Source of the DNA: Nitrospiraceae bacterium
GTDB lineage: Bacteria; Nitrospirota; Nitrospiria; Nitrospirales; UBA8639
NCBI GenBank assembly: GCA_020632635.1
Contig: JACKFE010000001.1
Coordinates: 888,501 to 952,500 of the forward strand
Direction: 5' to 3'
DNA: 64,000 nt
The notes below the pieces were generated by a model that saw only the letters and a program-made list of their open reading frames with translations, searched no databases and was not told the origin of the DNA. Positions 17,629-26,142 of this stretch are shown here, piece after piece; the first letter of the stretch is position 1; each line of letters starts with the position of its first letter. The position numbers and the translations under genes were made by a program.

Positions 17629-17776
17629 CCGGCCGGGTCATTGGTAGAAATTTCCGATCCCATCCATTTTTCAAAGGCCTTATCCTATCTGGGCCCATCT
17701 TGCACTCTGGATAGGTCTATGGCACTATACCAGTCTTTTTATATTTGGCATCATTCGCTCAATTCAGGATTGGTCT

Positions 17777-18193
17777 ATGGAATCTTTGCCGGAATTAGTT
17801 GGAACAGTCCATATTATCTTAGGTCCTTACCGGGGAAACCCCATTGCCCTCTACATGCGACAAGAAGGGTCTATTTGCCAAATTTCTCCGCGGGTCTATC
17901 CTTGGAATCGAACGGTAGGTGTGGGAGAAACGCCCAATAAGGCTGCGGCAGATTTTGAAGCCAAATGGAAGGAAACCGGGCTAGCAAATGAAATGTACCA
18001 TGGCCCTAGTTGGGAGGGTGGCATTAAACCAGAAAAACCTAAACCCACCCCTCCACCAAAACCCGCCGCTCCCCCCGCTTCCAAGGCAGAGCCTGCCGCA
18101 AAACCTACTGGCCAGACAGAATTGGCCACCACAGCACCTGAGGCCTCACCACCAGAAAAAAGTCCCAGCCCACAGGATTCCTCAGTTTCTTAA
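17777..18193 (+). CDS. Hypothetical protein with Pro/Ala-rich tail
   Basis: A 138-residue protein that I do not recognise. The first ~75 residues look folded (VHIILGPYRGNPIALYMRQ, AAADFEAKWKETGL), and the rest is a low-complexity Pro/Ala/Lys/Ser tail (KPKPTPPPKPAAPPASK). It has no signal peptide or membrane helix. The ATG at 17777 is followed by a continuous frame; earlier in-frame starts are not obvious. It is convergent with the hydrolase gene downstream. Confidence 0.6.
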   Translation: MESLPELVGTVHIILGPYRGNPIALYMRQEGSICQISPRVYPWNRTVGVGETPNKAAADFEAKWKETGLANEMYHGPSWEGGIKPEKPKPTPPPKPAAPPASKAEPAAKPTGQTELATTAPEASPPEKSPSPQDSSVS

Positions 18194-18226
18194 TTTTTGA
18201 CAACTGGCCATGTGAAGCAGAGGGTA

Positions 18227-18982
18227 TCAGTTCTCCATTTGGGAACGATATCGTCTAGCAGCCCGAATAAAGGCCGAAAACAAGCCTTTTTGGATGGAAT
18301 GTTTGCGATATAAAAATTCCGGGTGCCATTGGACCCCAAGCCAAAAAGGGTGGGAATCCGCCTCGAAGGCCTCAACGACTCCATCGGACGTCGTCGCCGT
18401 TATTCGGAAGAGAGGAGGAATGGCCTTCACGGATTGGTGATGAGAAGAGTTAACCGGGATGGTTTTCTTTTTTGCTATCCGGGATAACCAGCTTTTCGCC
18501 TCAATCCGGATAACATGGGCCATCTTTGTCGCTGATTTTTTTGGACTATGCTGAAGCCGAGTTTGAATCTGAGAGGGAATATCCTGAATAAGCGTACCCC
18601 CGAGGGCGACGTTCATAGACTGCATACCGCCACAAATGCCGAATGTCGGAACCTTTAGGGAAAAAGCCAACCGAGAGAGTCCTAATTCCAATTGGGCTCG
18701 TTCTTCACTCATCTGTTGAAAGGGGAATTGTTTCCGTTCCCCATAGAGATTGGGATCCAAATCCCATCCACTGCCCGTAACCAATAATCCATCAAGTTGC
18801 TTCAAGAGGAGCCGATGATGCCCCTCACCCCGAACCAGGGGAAGCACAATCGGTACTCCCCCTGTTTCCTGTATGGCTTGGAGATAACGAGCTCGCAAAA
18901 AATAGGTAGGTTCTTTACCCCCCATATCCATGCGGGTCCCAGGGTTGAAATCTGGCGTGACACCAATGATGGGTTTGCGCAT
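18227..18982 (-). CDS. Gamma-glutamyl-gamma-aminobutyrate hydrolase family protein (peptidase C26)
   Basis: A 251-residue class I glutamine amidotransferase-like hydrolase. The nucleophile elbow is FGICGGMQSMN (Cys) and the catalytic His is in GVQWHPEF; the start PIIGVTPDFNPG is typical of the PuuD group. PuuD cleaves gamma-Glu-GABA in putrescine breakdown; no other puu gene is near, so related gamma-glutamyl substrates are equally possible. The next minus-strand gene starts upstream at 19403 and ends 19 bp before this one begins. Confidence 0.88.
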   Translation of the reverse strand: MRKPIIGVTPDFNPGTRMDMGGKEPTYFLRARYLQAIQETGGVPIVLPLVRGEGHHRLLLKQLDGLLVTGSGWDLDPNLYGERKQFPFQQMSEERAQLELGLSRLAFSLKVPTFGICGGMQSMNVALGGTLIQDIPSQIQTRLQHSPKKSATKMAHVIRIEAKSWLSRIAKKKTIPVNSSHHQSVKAIPPLFRITATTSDGVVEAFEADSHPFWLGVQWHPEFLYRKHSIQKGLFSAFIRAARRYRSQMEN

Positions 18983-19001
18983 AAGGAGGGAATGCAGCCA
19001 A

Positions 19002-19403
19002 TTACTTATCTATCACGAGGGGTTCTTCCTCATAAGGGGAGACGCCAAAAAAACGCACGGGCTCATTGCCTTTGAGATTATCAGGAGTAATGACATAGGT
19101 TCCATACACACTGGGCTCAAACACGGTCTTGGCGGTATCCAAATCTCCGCCAGTAACGGCATAAGTCAAGCCACTCACGACCGTTCCCACAATGGCATAG
19201 GCCGTCTTGAGCGGGAGATAAACCAATGTCAGAAGACCGCTTCCAAAACCCAGCATGGCCTCATTGCCTTGGGAAGTCTCCTCATCAGCAGCCATACTCA
19301 CAGTCGGCATTCCTACTGCCGTCACTCCAATAAAGGCCACACACAACACCAAACTGATTGCGCGTTTCATCATTTGCCCCAATACCCCTGTCTTGTCTTT
19401 CAT
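19002..19403 (-). CDS. Small secreted/envelope protein, unknown function
   Basis: A 133-residue protein with a signal peptide (basic start, MKRAISLVLCVAFIGVTAVG, then SMAADE) and a glycine-rich hydrophobic middle (GSGLLTLVYLPLKTAYAIVG) that may insert in a membrane. The start is placed at MKDKTG because GGAGG lies 8 bases upstream; a TTG two codons earlier is the alternative. I do not recognise the family. It is upstream of the C26 hydrolase on the same strand. Confidence 0.65.
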   Translation of the reverse strand: MKDKTGVLGQMMKRAISLVLCVAFIGVTAVGMPTVSMAADEETSQGNEAMLGFGSGLLTLVYLPLKTAYAIVGTVVSGLTYAVTGGDLDTAKTVFEPSVYGTYVITPDNLKGNEPVRFFGVSPYEEEPLVIDK

Positions 19404-19540
19404 AACCAATTCCTCCTTCCCTACAGTTTGTCTCTATGAAAACTCTCCTATAGTGAATACTTCAAAAGAACACCCGCTCTCCATATTTCAATTATTTATA
19501 AGCAATTAAGAAATTATAGCAAACTTTATGCCTCAAAAGT

Positions 19541-20002
19541 TTATTGACCTTCAAATCCATCGACGATATCCAACTCTACCAAAATCTGCCGCTTAATCTC
19601 CTCAATTTCCCGACAAACGAGATCCTGTGTTTCGCGGAAAAGCTGGCTAGCGTCCACCTGGACATTTTCCTGCTGGATACCCTGATGAATATATTCCTGC
19701 AATTTGTAGAAACAAATCAACTGAATAAGAAGATCCTCTGCATGTCGTCGATAAGCCTGTCGATCTTCCACGGGACTCGCCTGTAAAATTTCCTCAATCC
19801 AAGAGGCGAAATCCAAGCTTTCATGTAATACGTTCAACTGAGCTTGTTCAAACTGAATCCCAACTTGAACGCCCCCCTTCCAACTCCGCTTTTTGACATT
19901 AAAGACACAGTGTACTATTTCGGAAGCACCTTCCATTTCCTCAGGTCCATAAAATAAGGTAATACGAAAGAGAGGTATCTGTGGTGTGGTGAGAAGAGAC
20001 AT
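19541..20002 (-). CDS. Conserved-looking hypothetical protein
   Basis: A 153-residue soluble acidic protein, mixed beta in the first 60 residues (IPLFRITLFYGPEE, IVHCVFNVKKRSWKGG) and strongly helical after (EDLLIQLICFYKLQEYIHQG, EIEEIKRQILVELDIV). No signal or membrane helix and no family recognised. Codon use and the long open frame support it as a real gene. It is divergent from the tatA-like gene at 20166. Confidence 0.6.
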   Translation of the reverse strand: MSLLTTPQIPLFRITLFYGPEEMEGASEIVHCVFNVKKRSWKGGVQVGIQFEQAQLNVLHESLDFASWIEEILQASPVEDRQAYRRHAEDLLIQLICFYKLQEYIHQGIQQENVQVDASQLFRETQDLVCREIEEIKRQILVELDIVDGFEGQ

Positions 20003-20165
20003 AAGCCAATGACCGAATATGATTCCTTCTGATCTTTTTGGCTTCCTTGCAAGCCAAACCTACCTTCTGAAGACTACCGCATTTGGGTTGACACCCGTCA
20101 ATCGGGGACGATAGAGTCGAAAAAGACTGCGTCAAGAATGACTTCAAATCGGGAAGGATTTTTTC

Positions 20166-20957
20166 GTGTTTGGGACAATGGGCTTTTCAGAATTAATGAT
20201 TATCCTAGTGATAATCCTCATTATTTTTGGAGCAGGACGATTGCCCCAAATCGGGGAAGGTGTGGGGAAAGCCCTGAAAGGTTTCAAAAAAGAAGTTAGT
20301 GAAATTCCCCCTGCAATAGATCCCAATGTCAGCCCTGATTCACCGGCTCCCCCTCAAGCCGAAGCTGCAGTTTCCCAACCGGCAGAACAACAGGGTTCAC
20401 CACCTACACCTCCCAAAAACCAGCCCTATCAACCAGGCCCTGAAATGACGCCCGGCACAACAGCCGCTCTCCTTTATCAAGGCGCTGGTCCCCAGGTTGT
20501 GACTCCGAAGGCCCCCCCAAGCACGCCACAACCTCATTCTGCGGCCTCCGCAGCTTCCACATATGCTCCGCTCAGCATGGAAGATCGTCAAGCTCAACCC
20601 GCCCCCGTGGCTGCAGCCCAATATCCGAGACTTCCCCAAGCCGCCCAGGCCAAACCCTTGGCCAAACGACCTGCGGCCGTCGTGAATAAACAGGCGGTAG
20701 CTCGTGTTCAAGCCCAACAAGCCGCCCTAAAAGCGAAAAAAGCCGAATTGGGGTCACAAGATATGCAATCCCTGGGAGAAAGCTTAGGCAGTACCGTCAG
20801 AACATTCCGGGATGCCGCTGCCGATATCCGGAACTCCATTGACCCGCAAATGCAATCTATCCAAGCCGAACTTCAAGCCGCTGAGAAAGAAATGCAGGAA
20901 ACCATTGAAGTCGCCAAGCAACCTTCGCCTCCCAAGGAACCGTCAGGTTCGGCCTAA
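20166..20957 (+). CDS. tatA: TatA-like twin-arginine translocase subunit with long tail
   Basis: A 263-residue Tat component, far longer than the usual 60-90. Residues 1-53 are canonical: short N-terminus, one membrane helix, FGAGRLPQIGEGVGKALKGF hinge and amphipathic helix. Residues ~54-165 are Pro/Ala/Gln-rich. Residues 203-227 repeat the register of residues 29-53 (see findings), followed by a coiled-coil-like helix. The GTG start follows AAGGA by 8 bases; an ATG four codons in is an alternative. TatB is also long-tailed in some groups, so a TatB role cannot be excluded. No tatC is adjacent. Confidence 0.88.
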   Translation: MFGTMGFSELMIILVIILIIFGAGRLPQIGEGVGKALKGFKKEVSEIPPAIDPNVSPDSPAPPQAEAAVSQPAEQQGSPPTPPKNQPYQPGPEMTPGTTAALLYQGAGPQVVTPKAPPSTPQPHSAASAASTYAPLSMEDRQAQPAPVAAAQYPRLPQAAQAKPLAKRPAAVVNKQAVARVQAQQAALKAKKAELGSQDMQSLGESLGSTVRTFRDAAADIRNSIDPQMQSIQAELQAAEKEMQETIEVAKQPSPPKEPSGSA

Positions 20958-20973
20958 TGTTTGTTCATACGGC

Positions 20974-21738
20974 TTGAGCGTTCCCCTACCCCACGTCATC
21001 GGGTTTATCCTCATTTTGGCAGTGATGGGATGTATTCGGGAAACCCCACCGCAATCCCCCTCTACGGTCACTAGTCAGTTAGTCGCGCTACTTAAAGATT
21101 CGCAGCCGGAGATTCGTCGAACCGCCGCATTATCTCTTGGTAAAATTTCAGAACCCACGGCTATTGGGAGTTTAATTCAATCACTGTCCGATCCTGACGA
21201 AGAGGTTCGTCAATGGAGTGTTTGGGCCTTGGGAACATTCGGGGATCACCTTACTCAAGAAGGGATTTTGGCCTTGATCCAAATGTTGGCCGATCCTTCA
21301 GAAAGGGTCAAACAATCCGCCTCGATGGCATTGGGACGAACAGCCGCCTCCGAGGAGGCATTACGGGTCTTAGGAGAAGCCTTCAATATTTCAAACACTT
21401 CCACTCAAGCAGCGATTATTCAGGCTCTTTCGGATTTCTCATTTCCTTTTACCTATAATATTTTTCTTGATGCCTCGCGAAGTCCTGACCCTTTTATTCG
21501 ACAAACCGCCGTGGCCGGGTTGGGAGAACTGGGAGATCCTCGCGGTTTAACCGTATTGCGGACACTACTTCGCCAAGATCCAAACATTGGTGTCAGGGCT
21601 GAGGCAGCTTATCGCCTTGGCAAGCTGGGGTCCAAGAAAGAAGTCGAAGCTTTACAACAGTCCCGAGACACCGACCCTACCCCGACCGTTCACTTCTGGG
21701 CATCCTGGGCCCTCCATCAAATACAAGACAATCTTTAA
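20974..21738 (+). CDS. HEAT-repeat lipoprotein
   Basis: A ~254-residue protein with a lipoprotein-type N-terminus (GFILILAVMGC, Cys about residue 20) and five to six HEAT/PBS-lyase-like repeats such as EIRRTAALSLGKISEPTAI, EVRQWSVWALGTFGDHLT, FIRQTAVAGLGELGDPRG and GVRAEAAYRLGKLGSKKEV. Such repeats bind proteins. The most plausible start is TTG at 20974, 16 bp after the tatA stop; no in-frame ATG lies before the lipobox except inside tatA. It is probably co-transcribed with tatA and anchored in the envelope. Confidence 0.78.
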   Translation: MSVPLPHVIGFILILAVMGCIRETPPQSPSTVTSQLVALLKDSQPEIRRTAALSLGKISEPTAIGSLIQSLSDPDEEVRQWSVWALGTFGDHLTQEGILALIQMLADPSERVKQSASMALGRTAASEEALRVLGEAFNISNTSTQAAIIQALSDFSFPFTYNIFLDASRSPDPFIRQTAVAGLGELGDPRGLTVLRTLLRQDPNIGVRAEAAYRLGKLGSKKEVEALQQSRDTDPTPTVHFWASWALHQIQDNL

Positions 21739-21881
21739 ACGTATCTCTTTGAAAGAATTCTCATGACCAGCTCTTCAAAGCTTGGGCAACATTGAGATTC
21801 CCATGATTTTTGAATTGTATTTCAGCAAAAAAGTGATTATATTCGTTTTTCTTTGGGAAGGTATTCTCCGGACTATCAATA

Positions 21882-22118
21882 ATGCCGATTTTTTTGTGCC
21901 TTTTAGCAATAGCCTTATGGGTTGCAGGCGGGTGTATTTCTACCTCCGTCAAATGGTATAAACCAGGAGCTTCAGGGGCGAATTTTTCCCAGGATAAAGA
22001 TGCTTGTGAACGCGCTTTATTGGGATCTGGTGATAGTGGCATGCCAAAACAGATTTATACGTTTGAAGGATGCATGGAACGAAAAGGGTGGCAGCAGGTT
22101 CCACCATCTTCTCAATAG
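21882..22118 (+). CDS. Small lipoprotein
   Basis: A 78-residue protein with a signal (MPIFLCLLAIALWVAGGC) ending in a VAGGC lipobox, and a mature part with a Cys pair (DACERALL and EGCMERKGW) that may form a disulfide. The pattern CE..L and GCM..KGW(Q) is common among small outer-membrane lipoproteins of Proteobacteria and Nitrospirota. Function unknown. Confidence 0.7.
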   Translation: MPIFLCLLAIALWVAGGCISTSVKWYKPGASGANFSQDKDACERALLGSGDSGMPKQIYTFEGCMERKGWQQVPPSSQ

Positions 22119-22274
22119 TGACGCATCTTTTGGCTGATCGTGTTCCGATTTCTTGAATATGAACACAAGAATGTGTGAACGGTAGGCCTTTCGAAGGGTA
22201 GTATTTCTTTTGACGACATGAGATAGAATTCATTAACTATCAAACAAGACCTCCGAGTCCTGGCAGAATACGTT

Positions 22275-22661
22275 ATGACAACTGTTTCAGCTTCGAAAAA
22301 AGTGTTGTTGGTTGATGACGACCAGAATTCCCGCCAGGCCCTGCGAATGGTTTTGGAATCACAAGGGTTAGTTTGCCAGGAAGTCACTAATGGGAAAGAA
22401 GCCCTTCAGTGGCTATCCGAGGATCAGGCTGATCTTATTGTAAGCGATAATCAAATGCCCGTCTTGGGAGGGCTTGATTTTATCGATCAACTGCTCAAAC
22501 ATCACCGCATTTCCGACCCACCACCCGTGATTTTACTTAGTGGCCATTTGGCCGATGAAGACAAACACCGGGCTCGTCAGGCAGGAGTGTTTGCTATTCT
22601 AGACAAACCCTGTAATTTCAGTGAATTTGTCTCCGTGGTTCAACTCGCGCTGGATCAGTAA
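22275..22661 (+). CDS. Single-domain response regulator (CheY-like)
   Basis: A 128-residue receiver domain without output domain. LLVDDDQNSRQAL has the acidic pocket, DLIVSDNQMPVLGG the phospho-acceptor Asp, LLSGH the conserved Ser/Thr switch and ILDKP the Lys. No kinase gene is adjacent; it may work in phosphorelay or be a diffusible partner of a kinase elsewhere. Confidence 0.92.
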   Translation: MTTVSASKKVLLVDDDQNSRQALRMVLESQGLVCQEVTNGKEALQWLSEDQADLIVSDNQMPVLGGLDFIDQLLKHHRISDPPPVILLSGHLADEDKHRARQAGVFAILDKPCNFSEFVSVVQLALDQ

Positions 22662-22978
22662 ATTTTCTCAGACCAATCTCCCGTCTCCGCCGCTTCATTT
22701 GCTCAACTTTTTATAACATTTGCTCACTTTCTTCCGTTAGAAGAGTTTATCCCACAGATTTCCTCTGGAAATGGCCTGGCCTGCAGAACATTTCTAGCTC
22801 TTCTGCGGTATATCAGGACTTTGGCATCTGAAGTAGGATGTAATCCAGCCGTACAGGGTTGCGTAAGATGCACATACATAATAACGAGGAAGCCTTTCGA
22901 GTAATGGGGCAGATGAGAGAGAAATACCACCTCATCAATCCCAATCTTTTTTATCTGAAGCGATGAAGGAGGCTAACG
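22662..22978. other. Non-coding stretch, nothing recognised
   Basis: About 317 bases between the response regulator and the next small membrane gene. No long frame, RNA gene or clear terminator is visible. The last ~15 bases carry the GGAGG site of the next gene. Confidence 0.4.
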
Positions 22979-23236
22979 GTGTTGAAACTATTTGGCGGAA
23001 TGATTCTAGGGTCAATGATGACCATGATGTTGTTAGGGGGCGCATCTGCAGCAAATCAAGTCTTAGACAACATCCAAGGATTATATTTGGACCAACTAAC
23101 CAGACCTGATACCGCCACGACCCTGATTTTACTAGTTATTCTCAGCATCTTACTCAGTGCTTTATCGATGTGGCCGCAAAAACCCGTCATTGAACCACAG
23201 AAATTCATCAAAAAGCTCCGACGGCACTGCAAATAA
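22979..23236 (+). CDS. Small membrane protein
   Basis: An 85-residue protein with two hydrophobic stretches: residues 1-25 (FGGMILGSMMTMMLLGGASA, may be a signal) and ~42-62 (ATTLILLVILSILLSALSM), with a basic tail KFIKKLRRHCK. GTG start, with AAGGAGG 8 bases upstream. Family not recognised. A gap of 254 bases without features follows. Confidence 0.6.
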   Translation: MLKLFGGMILGSMMTMMLLGGASAANQVLDNIQGLYLDQLTRPDTATTLILLVILSILLSALSMWPQKPVIEPQKFIKKLRRHCK

Positions 23237-23490
23237 CCGGATTCTACCTCCCTTCCATTCAGCTCATTTCTCTCGAAAAAGAAAATGGGTTCTGAGCTGT
23301 TCAGGAAGAGGTAGATGAGGAAGAAAGAAAATCCAATCGTTCCCTTACATCATAAAGCAACTCTTTGCATTCATTACGGATAGGTAATCTGCACCTCATC
23401 TGCGACATTTTCCAGAAAAAGGCGATTCCTAGAGACCTGAAAGCATTACCTGGTTAATTTTTCAATGAATAATCCGATACTTTTTAGAGA

Positions 23491-24000
23491 GTGGGTGATG
23501 AACCTATGCGTATTGGAGCTTTTTCCTCTCCCTATGTGACCTCTCAATACCTCGCTGCACATAATACGCAGCAGCCTCTTAAACCCTCAATTCGGAGCAC
23601 ACCCGAAGAAGAACATACCGATACCGAAAAATTAAAAAATCGGGATCAAGAAGTTCGTAGACACGAACAAGCCCATCTGTCGGCTGCAGGGGGACTGGCA
23701 ACGGGCGGTGCCAATTTTTCCTACCAAACGGGAGCCGATGGGAAACGATATGCCGTAGGAGGAGAAGTCAATATTGACACCTCTTCAGTTCCTGGTGATC
23801 CCCAAGCCACAATTAGAAAAGCTCAACAAATCCGACGGGCCGCTCTTGCACCTGCCGATCCCTCACCTCAAGATCGAGCCGTCGCCGCCTCCGCATCCGC
23901 CATGGAAATAAAAGCTCGAAAAGAAATTCAAGAAAATGATCGTGAGCCCTCCCCTGAAAGTGGCACTCCACCACATCAACCCATTGACCTGTATGTCTGA
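23491..24000 (+). CDS. Putative metalloprotease, SprA-related family
   Basis: A ~165-residue protein. The core EVRRHEQAHLSAAGG contains an HExxH-type zinc motif (HEQAH), followed by GGANFSYQTGADGKRYAVGG, VNIDTSS and a helix with RAAL.P.DPSPQDRAVAA, the pattern of the SprA-related (CatA-like) putative metalloproteases. Activity is not proven for the family. The frame opens at GTG 23491; ATG 23506 is an equally good start. No signal peptide is seen. Confidence 0.8.
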   Translation: MGDEPMRIGAFSSPYVTSQYLAAHNTQQPLKPSIRSTPEEEHTDTEKLKNRDQEVRRHEQAHLSAAGGLATGGANFSYQTGADGKRYAVGGEVNIDTSSVPGDPQATIRKAQQIRRAALAPADPSPQDRAVAASASAMEIKARKEIQENDREPSPESGTPPHQPIDLYV

Positions 24001-24360
24001 TTAATTTTTCTCCTACTTTCATTTTCCTCTCCCGGCAGAGGTTGCCTCCTGTTCCCATCAAATCTTACCTAGAAAAGAATTGTTTCCCGTTCCAGATTTC
24101 CAGGTCTCACAATCAGCATTCCTGATTTACCCATTTATTTCACTCCAATTTTCAGTGCGGTTTTCGACCGGTACCCCTGGCAACCATCTTGCAAATTTCA
24201 ACAATCAAAAAGGGGGACCACAAATTTTTCATCCGCTCATGGCTCACAACCTTTACTCGCAAAAAAACCATGATGATGTTAACCGCCCTAATCATTCCCA
24301 GAAACGGACAAGAGAGAAAGACCCTCGATAGCCTTCACCACATCTTAGGAAGGACCACTC
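24001..24360. other. Non-coding stretch, nothing recognised
   Basis: About 360 bases, pyrimidine-rich at the left. Small frames are present but show no signal, RBS or recognisable sequence. The right end holds AAGGA before the methyltransferase start. Confidence 0.4.
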
Positions 24361-25404
24361 ATGAATCTTTCTGAAAAAATGAAACAGGATTGGAACCGCC
24401 GAGCTCAACACCACGCTCGCTATTGGATCGCTACCGAGGATTACCGGACAGAAGAAGTTTTTGCTCGATCAGGTGAAGCGACAGCCCAAACCATCCTCAA
24501 AAGAACAGAAAATCTAAGCTCACCTTCCTGGACCGTCTTGGATATTGGGTGCGGCATTGGCCGAGTCTTGAAACCATTGGCTCCCTACTTCCAGAAATTA
24601 GTGGGTGTGGATGTCTCATCGGAAATGATTGACCAAAGTAAATTATGGCTGGCTGATCATCCCCATATCACCACCTATGCGACTTCCGGAATTGATCTTC
24701 AAGAATTTCCTAACGACTACTTTGACCTCGTCTATTCCTATGTGGCTTTTCAACATATGCCTCGTCCGGTTTTTGAGAACTATCTGACAGAAATCAACCG
24801 GGTTCTCAAACCCGAACGGTATTTCTTGTTCCAACTACCGCTGGGAAACTTTTCAGATCCTCCCCTGGAAGATACGATTGGTATTCGAGCCTACCCTATA
24901 CCGGAAATTGTGGATAAACTGAGGCGGAACGGATTTACCTTCGACGGCAACGACCTCTTACCATCCAAATTATCGGCACATACTCATGACTTTTTATTTA
25001 CCCAAAAAATCCAACATCCCAGCCTTGCACAAGAGCAGGGGAAAATTTCGGTGGAATGGATAAAATTCGAAACATGTTCCCAGGAATTTTCTCCGCTAGA
25101 CTTGCATTTGTATACCACTTTTGCGGAACGCAGCTTTTCTGAAGGAAATAACCAAGAAGCCATTGCCACCCTGCAATCTGTCGTAAGGCACAACCCTCAC
25201 CATCTGTCCGGATGGCTACACTTGGCAAATCTGCTTATGGAAACCGGACAAATTGAACAGGCCCTAACAACCTTACAAGAACTCACCGTGTTACATCCTC
25301 GATATAAAGAGGGACATCACACTCTTCATCAACTACAAACAAAACTCCAGATATCATTGGGAGAACAACCACGATTCCGCTCCTTAGAAAAAGCCACAGT
25401 TTAA
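24361..25404 (+). CDS. SAM-dependent methyltransferase with C-terminal TPR
   Basis: A 347-residue cytoplasmic protein. Residues ~55-165 form a class I methyltransferase (VLDIGCGIGRVLKPLAPYF, VGVDVSSEMIDQ, FDLVYSYVAFQHMPR, INRVLKPERYFLFQLP). Residues ~250-325 are two TPR units (EGNNQEAIATLQSVVRHNP and TGQIEQALTTLQELTVLHP) that probably recruit a partner. AAGGA lies about 9 bases before the ATG. The substrate is unknown. Confidence 0.85.
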   Translation: MNLSEKMKQDWNRRAQHHARYWIATEDYRTEEVFARSGEATAQTILKRTENLSSPSWTVLDIGCGIGRVLKPLAPYFQKLVGVDVSSEMIDQSKLWLADHPHITTYATSGIDLQEFPNDYFDLVYSYVAFQHMPRPVFENYLTEINRVLKPERYFLFQLPLGNFSDPPLEDTIGIRAYPIPEIVDKLRRNGFTFDGNDLLPSKLSAHTHDFLFTQKIQHPSLAQEQGKISVEWIKFETCSQEFSPLDLHLYTTFAERSFSEGNNQEAIATLQSVVRHNPHHLSGWLHLANLLMETGQIEQALTTLQELTVLHPRYKEGHHTLHQLQTKLQISLGEQPRFRSLEKATV

Positions 25405-25560
25405 TAGTGCTGTTGATAGATGGCAGATAATCAAACTGTAGTCTTTACTTCTCATTGCCTTCTAGCTTGCCTTTAAACATCTATCAAAAAAATCTCCGCC
25501 CCTACATGAAAATTTTTTTGCGTCAGAAATGGCATTTTTGCTTTTCAAATTGGGAGTTTT

Positions 25561-25569
25561 TGTTATAAT
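25561..25569 (+). promoter_or_regulatory. Extended -10 promoter (TGTTATAAT)
   Basis: TGTTATAAT is a perfect TGn-TATAAT extended -10. The -35 region (around 25541) is weak, as is usual with this type. It lies 57 bases before the DUF3015 gene start. Confidence 0.6.
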
Positions 25570-25625
25570 GCCTCAGAAAGCAGTCAAGTGCTCCATTTTT
25601 TAACATCTAAATGAGGAGAAATGGT

Positions 25626-26115
25626 ATGGCGAACCGCACGATTCTGACTTCCGCAGTTTTCATGCTGATGATTGGATGTCCAGGAATTATTTTTGCTGCC
25701 AACCCAGATAACGGACCAGGGTGTGGCCTCGGGAAACTAGCGTGGAGCGACTATTCCGGGCAAAAACAAATCGCTCCCCAAGTTTTGATGGCAACTACGA
25801 ATGGAACATTTGGCTCCCAAACTTTCGGAATCAGCACAGGCACCTCAGGCTGTACTAATGATGGAAAAGTTTTTTCAGCTGAACAAGTCAATGTTTTTGC
25901 GGCTATTAATTTTGACAACATCTCCCAAGAAATGGCTCAAGGACAGGGGGAACATCTCACCTCACTTGCGACTCTTATGGGCATCCCCACGGAAAAACAT
26001 CAGGCCTTTTTTAACATGACGCAGGAAAAATACGATCCTCATTCAAGATGGGGAACCCTCACCTAAAGCGGTAGTGAAAGCTATCCATGATGCAATGATG
26101 GATAACCCAATTTAG
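25626..26115 (+). pseudogene. DUF3015 family protein, frameshifted near the 3' end
   Basis: Secreted protein of the DUF3015 family: signal peptide, then NPDNGPGCGLGKLAWSDYSG, QVLMATTNGTFGSQTFGIST and a conserved GTSGC. The start at 25626 follows GAGGAG. The in-frame product stops at 26066 after KYDPHSRWGTLT, 147 residues. The +1 frame continues in family-like style (LIQDGEPSPKAVVKAIHDAM) to a TAG at 26113-26115, so one frameshift near 26037-26042 probably replaced the last ~22 residues. The first ~135 residues are intact, so partial function is possible. DUF3015 function is unknown. Confidence 0.75.
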
Positions 26116-26142
26116 CCCAAGCTGCAATTTCTAAATAGTTCA

